Assembly (NCBI GenBank): GCA_905250025.1
Contig: CAJNOJ010000059.1
Span: 351,280 to 415,279 of the forward strand
DNA: 64,000 nucleotides
Source of the DNA: Adineta ricciae
Taxonomy: Eukaryota; Rotifera; Eurotatoria; Adinetida; Adinetidae
Reading direction: 5' to 3'
A model generated the notes under the pieces. It made no database searches. It was given only the letters and a program-made list of their open reading frames with translations, and was not told the origin of the DNA. How positions within the stretch are numbered: position 1 is the stretch's first letter; each line of letters starts with the position of its first letter. Made by a program: the position numbers and the translations under genes. Positions 28,330-39,569 of the stretch are shown one piece after another.

Positions 28330-29980
28330 TTAATTTTGTGAAAGAAAATTCATTGATAAATGTTCTATATCTTCTTTTAATAAGATATTCATGCCCATGT
28401 AGAAATGTGAACCTATGTGGCAGTGTAATAACCATAAACCAGGGTTATCTGCGATAAAACGTAGTTTGATCCAACCACATGCTTTTAAATAATTCAATGC
28501 CGATCGATTCGGTGTCAAATAATCATACGACGATGCATAGAGTGTTAGCGAATCACGCAAGATTGGATTGGCACTATCTGGAGTTTGTTTGATCGATGAA
28601 TTATACATTCCTCTACCTTGGGAATGTATCCAGAATTTGTGACCATGCAAATGAAATGGATGTGTTTCGCAAACACCGTTAGTAGCGACAGTATTTTGAA
28701 GAACAATGTCAACTAGTTGATTTTGTTTGATCGAATATGTGGCATCGTGTGGAAAATTGTCTTCAATGCCATTATAAGCATCATAAATCAATGGTTGTGT
28801 TAGATTTATTAAACGTAATTTATCTAATGTTGCATTATTGGTGAACCATCGCATGCCCAAGCCATTTTTAGTACGAGATTGATAGTTATACAGGAAAATT
28901 TCTTTATCAGCCGTTCGTTTTGGCATACGATCATTAATTAATAATGTTTTAAAAGGACTTTGAAAGGAAAATGAACGCAATTCTTCTTCATTAGCTAAGA
29001 TTGGTAGTGGAAGAGTAGATGGGTTGCTTTTATCATTGATATGCGTGCTGTAACGCAGAATAGCGGAACAACTGAAAGTAGAAAGGTATGTCAATCCAAA
29101 AATTTTATGCATCGCTTGATTAACTGATGATTTACCTCGAGCCAGTTAGAAGTGTTCTCCATCGTATTGCTAATCGCATGGCAAAAACTCCTCTTGATCG
29201 ATGATTTGTTTCGATAATCACTGCATACCTTTGTCCAGATGAAAGTTCAATCGATTTCACATTTTTTTTCGGTTCAATCAGCGTTCCGTCGACTTCAACA
29301 ACTGTCATTGGATGTTCATCGATACCGAAGACAACTGTCGACAATGTAGTTGAACCAATTAATCGTAGAAGGTACTTTCTATTCGGATCCAACGTTAACG
29401 TAAGATCAGTTTTGCCATTGATTAACAAATACGTTGGTTCACCTTGCCAAATGAATGGTGATGCGAGAAGATTATGTTCTTGTGTTAACCGATCAGGTTT
29501 TTCCCAACAATCCGAGAAGAGTAACGGACCTAACGGAATTTCCGAAGCATTCCAAGGTCTTTGTCTATCATGTATAATTAGAGCACCGAATGCAGTAATC
29601 GATTGTAGACCAGCGTGCGAATGATAAAAATACGTACCAGCTGGATAAGCACGAAGAACATAAGTGAATGAGGATTGACTTTCGATCGGCATTTGAGTTA
29701 TATAAGCGACTCCATCCATTTGTGGAGTTTGTCGAACAAACATACCATGAAAATGCATGGCCAGTCGTTCATGTACTGGTAAGTAATTGGTTACATGAAC
29801 AATGATAATATCATTGAGTTCAGCTTGAATTAATGGACCAGGAATTTGATTGTTGATATAAACAACAGAAGAAGAATTTTGTGCATAAGAAACATTTAAA
29901 TAATATTCAACTCGACGATCAGCAGCAGCAAATGAACTTGTTAAAGATAATAGGAATAAAGAAACATACATCAAAAACAT
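28330..29980 (-). CDS. Secreted multicopper oxidase (laccase/ascorbate-oxidase type)
   Basis: Two exons on the minus strand (29136-29980 and 28330-29071) encode 528 residues. A signal peptide (about 1-20) precedes three cupredoxin-like domains. All four copper-binding motifs are present: HFHG (His76, His78), HSH (His120, His122), HPFHLHGH and HCHIGSHFYMG near the C-terminus. The last motif contains the type-1 copper cysteine and histidine with Met as axial residue. Such enzymes couple one-electron oxidation of phenols, ascorbate or metals to reduction of O2 to water, outside the cell. Substrate cannot be deduced. Length (about 500-560) fits plant and fungal enzymes and is shorter than most insect laccases. 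Only one 64-base intron is present. An origin by horizontal transfer is possible and should be tested by phylogeny. Confidence 0.93.
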
Positions 29981-30852
29981 TTTTGGATTTATACAAATTA
30001 TAAAGATGATGGTTTAATGGTTCACGGCTATCACCAAGCTATAAATCAAGTATTGTCTCTTTTAAAGAGAAGATTATATCTAAAGATGAAATAAATCCTG
30101 GACAAAATCTATTTTTAAATGACTGATATTTGAAAATTAAGATTTGCATGTAGAATTTGCTCTCAATGAATACACAACTGAAAGAAAAGGCTTCAGCACA
30201 AGTTATTCACTTATAACAAACGACATTTTATCAGACAAGAGTCATCATGATTGGAAAGCTAGTCCAAATCTTAATGTTCAAATTCACGGCAAGATATGTT
30301 TCTATTCATTGTTCTATGTCGTCCGACATTATGTGAATCGAACAGATCGATTTCATTCATTTGTTCTACTAGACATGAATGATTCGTCAGTTTTGTGTTA
30401 TGATTAAGTTGGACAAATCGACAAAATAGTCATATATTTGTTCTATAGATGTCTGTTGTTTATTCGTTTTCTTCAAACAGAAAATGTAAATTGTTGTAGT
30501 CATACACCTAAGTTCGAGAAAAATGAATTTTTTCTAAAGCACATCGGAGGATCTGAGTGCGATATCCCACGCAGTTGATGACGTTTTTCTTCATCCGTCA
30601 ATCTATATGTGACAGAAAGAATAACAACGAGAAAAAAAAGAGAAAGACCTTCTCAGTCTGACTCGGTATGAGTGAAACACCGGTACGACATGAAGAAAAG
30701 ACTTTCTTTTTTTTTTTATTCTCGTTTTCAACGTTAATTTTTCTTTTTCTGTCAACAAGTTATTTATTTGCGATTTTTTCTCTTTCCTCTATAAATACAG
30801 CCGACTGTGATTGATTCGAAAGTAAAAATTTTTCTGTTGAATATAAGCAACT
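29981..30852. other. Intergenic region between divergent genes
   Basis: It separates the multicopper oxidase and the TPRG1L-like gene, which are transcribed away from each other, so both promoters should lie here. I see no gene in it. Confidence 0.5.
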
Positions 30853-31951
30853 ATGACAACTCCTGGCGTAACGACAATTGAGCAATTGAGTATTCATAAT
30901 CCATCGTACGTAGCGGATCCGAATGATCCCAGTGAACATATTATTGATGATGACATCCTTCCTCCGATGCAATTCGATCGGAAAGCAAGACCTCAATCAG
31001 CTCGAACAACTCGATCCACAACTAGTCGATCTTCAGTTAACAACCTCGATGGACGCATTTCATGTTTTGATTATCATGCATCAAGATTCTTCTCCTATCG
31101 AGTGAGTTTAATTACTTTAAAGATCATCTCAAGTTTCACTATACTTTTGTCGCGTTTAGGATCACGGATTTGAAAAAGCACTGATGAATATTCATCGGGG
31201 ATTCTTTCCTCAAACGGATTTTACACCTGAGTATCGAGATGATTTGGTGAAAAGATCATGGTTATTAATTGAGTAAGTCATTTCCAATAAATCATCCGAG
31301 TCAATTCGATTGATTTTAGTATTGATCATTGGGATTTGCATCGCGAAGTGATTGTCATTCTCAACGACAATCATATTCTTATTGTTCGATACAATTTCAT
31401 CAAAGAATTTATCATTTATAGTCAAACAATCCGTTTTGATGATATTCGTGCCGTTTCATACGGTCAATGTACTCATCCGGATAACTCTATGATGAGGTAA
31501 GCGAAATCCTTACTGTCGCTGCTTGGCCTAGCGAGATATGCTCTTCTTGTTATTATTTATTAGTGAATATGCGTACGGTGGAGTGAAAATTATTCATGGA
31601 GATGAGCCATCATTTTTTACACGATGGAATCCAGCTGCTCAAACGAATATGCATATCTTTGTATCTCATCATTTAGCTTACAATGACAATGAACGTGAAA
31701 CAACGTATTACAATTGTGATGAATTTATTCAATCGTTTGATATGGGTAAGAAAAGAAGGAATTTATGGATTGAATAGGTATGGTTTTGTTTGGGTTTAGC
31801 TTTAACTGCTTATCGTCGAGCAAAGAACGAACCAAAAGTCGAATTTGTCGAGGAGAAACTCGTTATTTCAAGTTATGCAAGTCTTTGGTCCATCTTATAC
31901 AATCAAAACTTTGTAGGCTTCAATCGTGATCGAAATGGAGCTAACTGGTAA
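30853..31951 (+). CDS. TPRG1L: TPRG1L-like protein (hSac2 domain; presynaptic Mover family)
   Basis: Five exons (30853-31101, 31160-31272, 31320-31496, 31564-31745, 31800-31951) encode 290 residues. The N-terminal 85 residues are polar and disordered with an Arg/Ser/Thr tract. The rest matches the tumour-protein-p63-regulated-gene-1 family as I know it: KRSWLLIDIDHWDLHREVIV, ILIVRYNFI, the SYGQ segment, FFTRWNPAAQTNMHIFVSH and the C-terminal VISSYASLWSILYNQNFVGF. The family has an hSac2 (inositol-phosphatase-associated) domain without catalytic activity; the vertebrate protein Mover sits on synaptic vesicles and tunes release. All exon joins keep frame. Confidence in family is high; a synaptic role here is inference. 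Confidence 0.88.
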
Positions 31952-32161
31952 AGATTTTCTCAATGAAACGAAGATGTTTTCTGATCAATGAAATAAACAT
32001 GAGTTTTATGGAATTCTCGTTTCAGAGATTAGAAATGATGACTTCATTTTTCAATAAAATCTCACAGTAAATCTAAGCATCAACGTTCTACATGCTTTTA
32101 TTGATGTTGAAAATAGAAATATGTACATTTATGTGAAATAGAAAACAACAATAGACCTGTA

Positions 32162-32518
32162 TTACTGAGTAGTTCTTGTTGATGATTCATCCGTTGTTGA
32201 ACTAAGCCAGACAATGTTTCGATGTAATCGTTTCATATAATCAAACAGATGGTCGTCATTACCATCATTCTGTAATTCTTTGATTGTTCGAATCAATGCT
32301 GCATTTTCTCGAAGTAACTAAAACAAAAAAAATGAAGCATTTCTCTCTCCAAATAATTATATACAACACTTTCAAGTACATGACTAATCAGATGGAAAGT
32401 AAAGTCTGCAAAAAACATCTCTCATCCAACAGGAAGTTTCTCTTACATTAGTTACAGTCTGTTCATCACCCGGATAAGTCTTGCCTGTTTGTGGATCAGT
32501 GAGAAAGATTTTCGACAT
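32162..32518 (-). CDS. SS18L2: Short SSXT-domain protein (SS18L2-like), 75 aa
   Basis: Two exons on the minus strand (32447-32518 and 32162-32317) encode only 75 residues. After a 24-residue leader (MSKIFLTDPQTGKTYPGDEQ...) comes an SSXT domain, LLRENAALIRTIKELQNDG then YMKRLHRNIVWLSSTTDES, with the conserved N, LI, and LHRN-YL positions. Vertebrate SS18L2 is also a stand-alone SSXT domain of 77 residues. The SSXT domain in SS18 contacts the BAF (SWI/SNF) chromatin remodeller and the BRM ATPase. This gene lies 187 bases downstream of the full-length SS18 gene, same strand. The leader is not similar to that of SS18. Confidence 0.82.
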
Positions 32519-32705
32519 TTTGGACAATCTAAAACCAGAGCCATATCAATTTCAATCATACTGATCACAACATTAATCGAAGCATTGTTATATCTGTAAG
32601 TGATACATGTATACAAAAAAGAACACCTCATGATCAATGATTTTTAAAAACAAAGGAGAACTATATTGAGAAAATGAAAAGAATGATGTTTATAAATTGG
32701 GATGT

Positions 32706-33649
32706 TCATTGGTGATAGTTGGATGTCTGCTGTTGGATAGGCATATGTGAAGTACTTTGCCATTGCTGTTGCATAAGATAATTCTGTTGTGGATGATAGC
32801 CTTGTTGGCGTTCATTGTAAGTACTGTATAAACCTTGCTGAGCATTTACCGACGGTTTTGATGACGATATAATGTCTAAAAGTCGATAATTCGTCATACG
32901 TATGAAAGAAAAAGCAGGAAAATGTTAGTCTACTTTGTTGTTGATACACTGGATACTGCCCATAATTGTGTTGCTGAGATATTGTCGGTTTGGTAGATAA
33001 GTGTGATGAGCTGTAAGCATTCACGTTTTCATTGGAAGACGAGGAAATGGTAGTTTGCGGTCGATAACCTAAAATTAAATTCCTCTCAGTTGCTATAAAT
33101 GCTCGTTTTGAAGATGAACTATATGTTTATAGAGTAACAGTATCTTACTCTGTTCAGATGAGCTCTGTTGCATCGAACTTCCATTCTATAAAATAAATTT
33201 AAATGAAACTTTTTTATCTTGGAAGATTTCTACCATTATTGATGATTGCGTTTGACTGTACATATCTGGTGACTGAATGGAAAACGATCTCTAATGATGA
33301 TTTGATACGAAAATAACGATACCAACCGGCAGATTATTGTGATAGTGAGATGTAGTTGGATCGAATTGGATCAAATAATTCAGATTCTGATAAAGTGTTC
33401 GTTGATATCTAAGATAAATAATGCAGATATATTTGTGCAATCATCAAAACATACTCCAAAGATTCCGTTTGTTTTCCTTTCGCTTGTAAATCAAGAATTC
33501 GAATAATCAATTGTGAATTATCATCTAATAACTATGAACAAGTATGTTATTTACATACTGGCTCAAGATCAATTTACTTTTTGTATTGCCGGTTTCGTTT
33601 GTACTACAGTCGGTGACGAATACTGTTGCTGAGAATACATGTTTAGCAT
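32706..33649 (-). CDS. SS18: SS18 (SSXT) transcriptional coactivator homologue
   Basis: Seven exons on the minus strand (33578-33649, 33455-33531, 33327-33408, 33234-33272, 33149-33185, 32934-33068, 32706-32875) encode 203 residues. The N-terminal SSXT domain reads PAIQKLLDDNSQLIIRILDL then YQRTLYQNLNYL, closely as in vertebrate SS18. The rest is a Gln/Tyr/Ser/Pro-rich, low-complexity region (for example YGQYPVYQQQ, QQGYHPQQNYLMQQQ), corresponding to the QPGY transactivation domain, though much shorter than in mammals. SS18 is a BAF-complex subunit that bridges remodeller and p300-type coactivators. Start could be the ATG at 33,649 or three codons later. All exon joins keep frame. Confidence 0.92.
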
Positions 33650-33815
33650 TGATTTTCTGTGAAAATGTAACTCAACACACAAGAGTCGTCACAGCGCAGG
33701 CTAACTCAAAAAAAAAACGATGCACCAATCAAGAAAAATATAGATGACGCCTTGTCTACCGAGGTTATGTCATTGCCATTTGTAAAGTGTAAAAGAAAAA
33801 GTTATTATTTTGACC

Positions 33816-34959
33816 ATGATGAGAAATTTCCTTCAACGAACGTCGCTCAATCTCCACTTAAATCGTTATACGCATAGCAAATCTCGTTTTGAAAACGGTC
33901 CCGATTTGAACCATTTTCTTCAAGAGAAAAAATCGGATAATTATCAAGGAAATTTAGTGTTACGTAAAGGTGAACAACGTTTGCGAATACCACCATGGTT
34001 GAAAACAGAGATCCCAATGGGTGAAAATTATAGCAAATTGAAGAAAAGCTTATCAAAATTAAATTTGAATACGGTTTGCGTCGAAGCCAAGTGCCCAAAT
34101 ATAGGTTAGTAATGTGCTTTGATTGAAGATTACATAATATTCTCAATCGATGCTAGGTGAGTGCTGGAATGGCGGCGAAGATCGTATAGCAACAGCTACA
34201 ATCATGCTCTTAGGCGACGAATGCACTCGTGGTTGTCGGTTTTGCTCGGTGAAAACATCACGTAAGCCTGCAGCACCTGATCCGAATGAACCAGAAAATA
34301 CAGCAAGTGAAATCTGTTCGTGGGATATTGATTATATTGTATTAACCTCTGTTGATCGAGATGATTTACCAGATCAAGGTTCATCTCACATAGCAGAAAC
34401 AATTCGTTCTATAAAACACAAGAAGCCGAATTTATTGGTCGAATGTTTAACACCCGATTTCCGTGGTGATAAAAAATGCATCGAAACTATAGTCAAATCA
34501 AATTTAGATGTCTACGCTCATAATGTTGAAACTGTTCGAGAATTACAGTCGCATGTACGCGACTATCGAGCGAATTTTGAACAATCATTGAATGTTCTTA
34601 TACATGCAAAAGAAGTCAATCCAAATCTTATTACCAAAACATCGATTATGCTGGGTTTAGGTGAAACTAATGAACAGATACGCGAAACAATGTTACAGAT
34701 ACGCACACGAGCGAACGTCGATTGCTTAACACTAGGACAGTACATGCAACCAACGCGACGACATTTGAAAGTCAAAGAATATATTCGACCGGAAGTATTT
34801 CAAGAACTGAAAGAGTATGGAGAATCAATTGGATTTCTGTATGTTGCAAGTGGACCACTTGTTCGTTCGTCGTACCGTGCTGGTGAATATTTCATTAAAA
34901 ATATTCTCAAAGATAAGCACCAAAAGAAACAAGCAGCAGCTGTCGGCATTTCGGTGTAA
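33816..34959 (+). CDS. LIAS: Lipoyl synthase, mitochondrial
   Basis: Two exons (33816-34104 and 34157-34959) encode 363 residues. This radical-SAM enzyme inserts two sulfurs into protein-bound octanoyl groups to make lipoate for 2-oxoacid dehydrogenases and glycine cleavage. The first about 25 residues are Arg/Ser/Asn/Leu-rich without acids, as in a mitochondrial presequence. The auxiliary cluster cysteines are Cys88, Cys93 and Cys99 ([12 protein letters not shown]), the radical-SAM cluster is CTRGCRFC (Cys119, 123, 126), and the C-terminal RSSYRAGE motif supplies the serine ligand. Also present are PPWLK and LGLGET. Length fits the family. It is transcribed divergently from SS18, with starts only about 170 bases apart. 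Confidence 0.97.
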
Positions 34960-35530
34960 CTCAAATTTGATTTTCTAATCACGCTTTTGATTATGTAAAT
35001 GTTCTACTCAGGCAATGTTCTATATCTATTGTTCTCAAATTGACTGTTGATCGAAGCAAAAAAAGCGAAATATCTTTTTTCTCTTTTTTTCAGATATATT
35101 GCACGAATGATGATTCGTTCTTTTTTTGTTAAAGATGATAACTGATACATTTGAATTATATACGTATGTCATACCCTTTCTCCGAATTATTCTGATTCAC
35201 ATAGTCATTCATTACTGCGATCGATTTTTTATGTTGCCATGGTGACACTCGGTAGAACATATGTTAAGTTCGTAGTCTAAAAGCATTCCGAGAACTTAGT
35301 TTTCATCATTAAAAATCGATTGTAAGGGAAAGCAATTGCTCAATGCTATTTTCTTCTCTAGACATTAATAACAAGTTATTTTATTGATCACGTATGAGTG
35401 CACATATCTGTTTTTCTTTTACTTTCCTTCAACGTATGATTCGTTAGAATATTATTTGTCATGAGTAGTGGTGACATGGACAAGGATTGAAAAATAACTA
35501 GAAATTTTCCTTTTTTTAAATTATTTTTAG
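34960..35530. other. Intergenic region
   Basis: LIAS 3' flank and the upstream region of the GalNAc-transferase gene; nothing else is recognisable. Confidence 0.5.
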
Positions 35531-37980
35531 ATGCCGTCAGGTTCTCGATACTTCTATTGGTTTCTGTATCGTCGTCGAAATAGATTTACGACAATCCTCA
35601 TCGTTGTTTTTCTTCTCTTATGTTTCATTTATCTAAATCCGAATTCGAAACCGTCTGATCAAGATAAACAAAATCAGAGACCGAGAAGAAATTTGAATGA
35701 AAGGAAAATACGAATTAATCGAGAAACTTATACAACACCTGAACCTTGCCATGGTTGTCCTGGTGAGAATGGTGCCGGCGTCTCTTTAACAGTAACTGGA
35801 TACAAAACAATTCTTTCCGTGTTGAGTTTGGTTTCCTTTAGGCCAATGAATCCAAAGATTTACAACAAGTTTTAGCGAAAGAATTTTTTAATTTACGAGC
35901 AAGTGACAAAATTTCTTTGTGGAGATCGATACCAGATAGTCGGGATAGTGAATGCCGATCAGTTCAGTATCCAAAAGATCTGCCAAGTGCGTCCGTGGTA
36001 ATTGTTTTCAAGAATGAACGTTGGTCCCCGGTACTTCGTACAGTCTACTCAGTTCTGAATCGTTCACCTAAAGAATTACTGAAAGAGGTCATCCTAGTTG
36101 ATGATCAATCGGACATCGGTACGTAAAAATCGATTTCTTAAAGGAAAAGGTGATCGAAATATGTTTGCTTAGAGGAAATGGGTGCACCTCTGGATGAGTA
36201 TTGTGAAGAACATTTTGGAGATCTGGTTCGAATTCTACGCGCACCAACTCGACTTGGTTTGATCAAAGCCAAAAATTATGGAGCAAAAAATGGTAAGTGT
36301 CTTTTTTTGCTTGAAAAGGTACTTTATTGACTTTCGATAGCTACGGGTGATGTGGTTGTTTTTCTTGATGCACATTGTGAAGCCAATACTGGATGGTAAA
36401 TATTTACAAATGAACGACGAAACAATGGCAAGATGATTTTCGTTTTTCATGTAGGTTAGAGCCTCTTCTTGCTCGAATCAAAGAAAAACGTTCAGCGATT
36501 TTGTGTCCAAGCATTGATATGATCGGTGAACGTAATATGCAATACAGTGTATGTGATTGAGATAATTGAAATGTCATTTGTTTGTCTGAATTGATTGCTT
36601 TTATTTTAGGGCACAGGCTTTGGAAGTATTGGCGGCTTTTGGTGGTCATTGCATTTTAATTGGAAACCAATACCAAAAAGAACACTCGAAGCTCAAAAAT
36701 CAAGAATTGATCCTTATCCGTAGGTGTTTTAGATATATTTTTGACCTGAGAAAAGAAAATGAATGAATTACCGCCTAGTTAGCTGAAAGAACAAACAAAA
36801 GTTGTGATAGAATTCTAATTTTCTGTTGCTTATTGATTAGATCGCCAACAATGGCCGGTGGCCTTTTAGCCTCACATAGAGAATATTTCTTTGAAATTGG
36901 TGGTTATGGTAAGATTTTTATATGCCATTTATAACCTTGTCTTAATCATTTACGGATTTCTTTAGATGAAGAAATGGAAGTAAGATCACAAACTGCTGAT
37001 TTGTTTCTCTGACTGTATTCACGTAGGTTTGGGGAGGTGAAAATTTAGAATTATCATTCCGTGTTTGGATGTGTGGTGGTAGTCTCGAATTTGTACCGTG
37101 CTCTCGTGTTGGTCATATATTTCGTCCAGGACACCCATATAACATGACCGGTGTGAAAGGTAAATCTTTTCCGATGACTTTACCAAAGAAGATTTTCTCA
37201 AACTGTTCGTATAGGTAAAGGTGATGTTCATGGTCGAAACTCAATGCGTTTAGCAGAAGTATGGATGGATGATTATAAACGACTGTACTATATGCATCGA
37301 CGAGAACTAATAGTAGACAATTTCTGATTAATGTTTTCGCAAAAGGAGATTATCATTTTGTTCTAGGGTAAAGATTTCGGTGATGTTGAAGATCGTCGAG
37401 CAATTCGTAAGCGTTTGAAGTGTCATTCGTTCAAATGGTATCTTGACAATGTCTTTCCGGAAAAATTTATTCTTGATGAGAATGTTCTCGCTTATGGAGA
37501 AGTAAGCGAACAATAAGAAATATATTCAACGGTTCACTGTTATTTTTAGGTGAGAAATCCGTACACTAGTTTGTGTTTAGACACTTTGGGTAAAGATGAA
37601 AAGGGAAGCATTCCATTAGCTGTTTATTCTTGTCAGAATGGTGCATCAGCTAATCAATATCTTTCTCTAACAAAAAATCATCAACTACGTCGAGAAGATG
37701 CATGTTCAGTTACATTAGATTCGTCATCGATTGTTCTATCGGGTTGCGATTTTGGCAATCAACAACAAACATGGACACACGAGAAAGTAATGAAAGACTA
37801 TGGAATTGAACTCGAACGATTTCCTTTGCTTCTGATTTTTAGAATGGAACACTCGTTCATCATCCTAGTAAACTTTGTCTCGATGTGGAAGGTCTTTCGA
37901 ATAATGATCAAGTTAAGCTGAAACCATGTGAAGCTGATAAGCAATCTCAAAAATGGCTATTTGAACACTATGCTGCCTAA
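35531..37980 (+). CDS. GALNT: Polypeptide N-acetylgalactosaminyltransferase (GT27, GALNT)
   Basis: Thirteen exons (35531-35791, 35844-36118, 36173-36292, 36341-36395, 36455-36548, 36610-36719, 36841-36908, 36966-36979, 37027-37159, 37215-37312, 37367-37501, 37550-37786, 37853-37980) encode 575 residues. It is a Golgi type II membrane enzyme that starts mucin-type O-glycosylation by moving GalNAc from UDP-GalNAc to Ser/Thr. Seen: cytosolic basic start, signal anchor [14 protein letters not shown], stem, catalytic domain with [20 protein letters not shown], metal-binding DAHCEAN (DxH), the Gal/GalNAc-T segment with [11 protein letters not shown], and a C-terminal ricin-B lectin domain with CLD and QxW-type repeats (CLDVEG, QSQKWLF). 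Exon 8 has just 14 bases. Which GALNT subfamily it belongs to I cannot say. Confidence 0.95.
36966..36979 (+). other. 14-base microexon in the GALNT gene
   Basis: The exon contributes the residues DEEME between GGY and VWGGEN, needed for the conserved catalytic segment. It is bounded by TTTAG on the left and GTAAGATC on the right. Confidence 0.85.
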
Positions 37981-38288
37981 ATCTCTCTTAAGCATTCCTC
38001 TTCATTTCCTTCTCAAGAACGATTCTTCTAATCGATTGTGAAAAACCATACATTTGTTATCATTGTTTTCTTCGTATATTTCTGTGATATTGAATAGAAT
38101 ATTTCAAATAATAGAAATACATTGCACTTGTTTATTTCTACGTGATATTGAAAGGAAAATCATTGCAGATGTAATGTCACAATCATGCGTAGCTGTTGTG
38201 ACATGACACATTACATATAAACCTCGAAGAAAAAAGTTGATTTTCGACAAAACTTTCAGAAATTATACGCAAAACACATTCTAGACAA

Positions 38289-39347
38289 ATGGTAGGCACA
38301 CGAAAACGAAAACTTCCGTCTAAGGAACCTGATGTCCAACAAAGTCCAAAGAAAACACGAACGACAAAAAAAACAGAAACAAATATTCAACAATCAAATC
38401 AACTTTCGACTGAAATTGCACCAACAACGAGTAATACTGACACACAACAATCATTGAGTACTTTAATTCACGAACCATCATGGTCTGAACATCTTCAAGA
38501 CCTGTTTAACGACGACAATTTCAAGAATATTGAAAAATTTCTAAACGGTCAATGGTCAGCTGGTAAAGTCACATACCCACCAAAGCATTTGATTTTTGAA
38601 GCGTTCAATAAAACACCATTTGATCAAGTTAAAGTAGTTCTTCTCGGTCAAGATCCATATCATGACGATGGACAAGTGAGGAATGCTTTGAAGTAGGTCA
38701 TCTCACAAACATATTCTCGTTTTTCGTCTATTAGGCGCACGGTTTAGCCTTTTCTGTACCTAAAACAATTACAATATTACCACCGTCCTTGAAAAACATT
38801 TATAAAGAATTAGCAAGTGACATTTCATCGTTCAAAACTCCCAACCATGGTTGTCTAGGTAAATTACTTAACACAATTACTTAAGCTACTCGTTTTTTTT
38901 TCAAATAGAAAAGTGGGCAAATTCGGGTGTTCTTCTGCTCAATGCTTCGTTAACTGTAGAGTAAGATTCATGTTATGTTTTTTATATTCAAGTTCGCAAA
39001 ATAATATCTCTTTTCAGACCGCATCTGCCCAATTCTCATTCTCGAATCGGCTGGATTAAGTTTACTGACAGTGTTATCAAGCTTCTATCCGATCAGCGTC
39101 AAGGTGAAATCAACAGGCCTATTTATTTTCAATAATATTTTTCGTTTCTGTAGGGCTTGTTTTTCTTCTTTGGGGCGGTTTTGCTCATGCAAAAGAAAAA
39201 CTCATTGATTCAAAGAAACACACAGTTATCAAAACTGCCCATCCATCTCCTCTATCGTTCAATAAATTTTCCAATTGTAAATGTTTTTCTCTCGTAAATT
39301 CAGCACTGCAAAAACACGGTCAGCAACCAATCGACTGGTCACTTTGA
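38289..39347 (+). CDS. UNG: Uracil-DNA glycosylase, family 1
   Basis: Five exons (38289-38675, 38735-38858, 38909-38960, 39018-39103, 39154-39347) encode 280 residues. It removes uracil from DNA to start base-excision repair. The first about 65 residues are Lys/Arg/Thr/Gln-rich with basic clusters ([18 protein letters not shown]), a probable nuclear targeting region. The catalytic domain has the water-activating loop [19 protein letters not shown] (Asp near residue 122), the uracil-binding [13 protein letters not shown], and the minor-groove intercalation loop HPSPLS. These are all essential family-1 features and are intact. No mitochondrial presequence is obvious from this start. Confidence 0.97.
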
Positions 39348-39569
39348 AAACCCATCGTCTTTTGTTTTGTCCAATATTATATATTTTATGTTTACAGCAG
39401 ATAATAAAGAAAGGTCAAAGCGAAACAAATATGAACACGAAGATCGAATGATAAGACGGAAAAGCAAAAAACTTTCTGAGCAACATCACTGGCTGAGAGA
39501 AAAGAATAAATAATGTCACCGGATCGAGTTCGAAAAGAGAGAGAAAAAAAGCAGGTTTAATTGAGAAAA

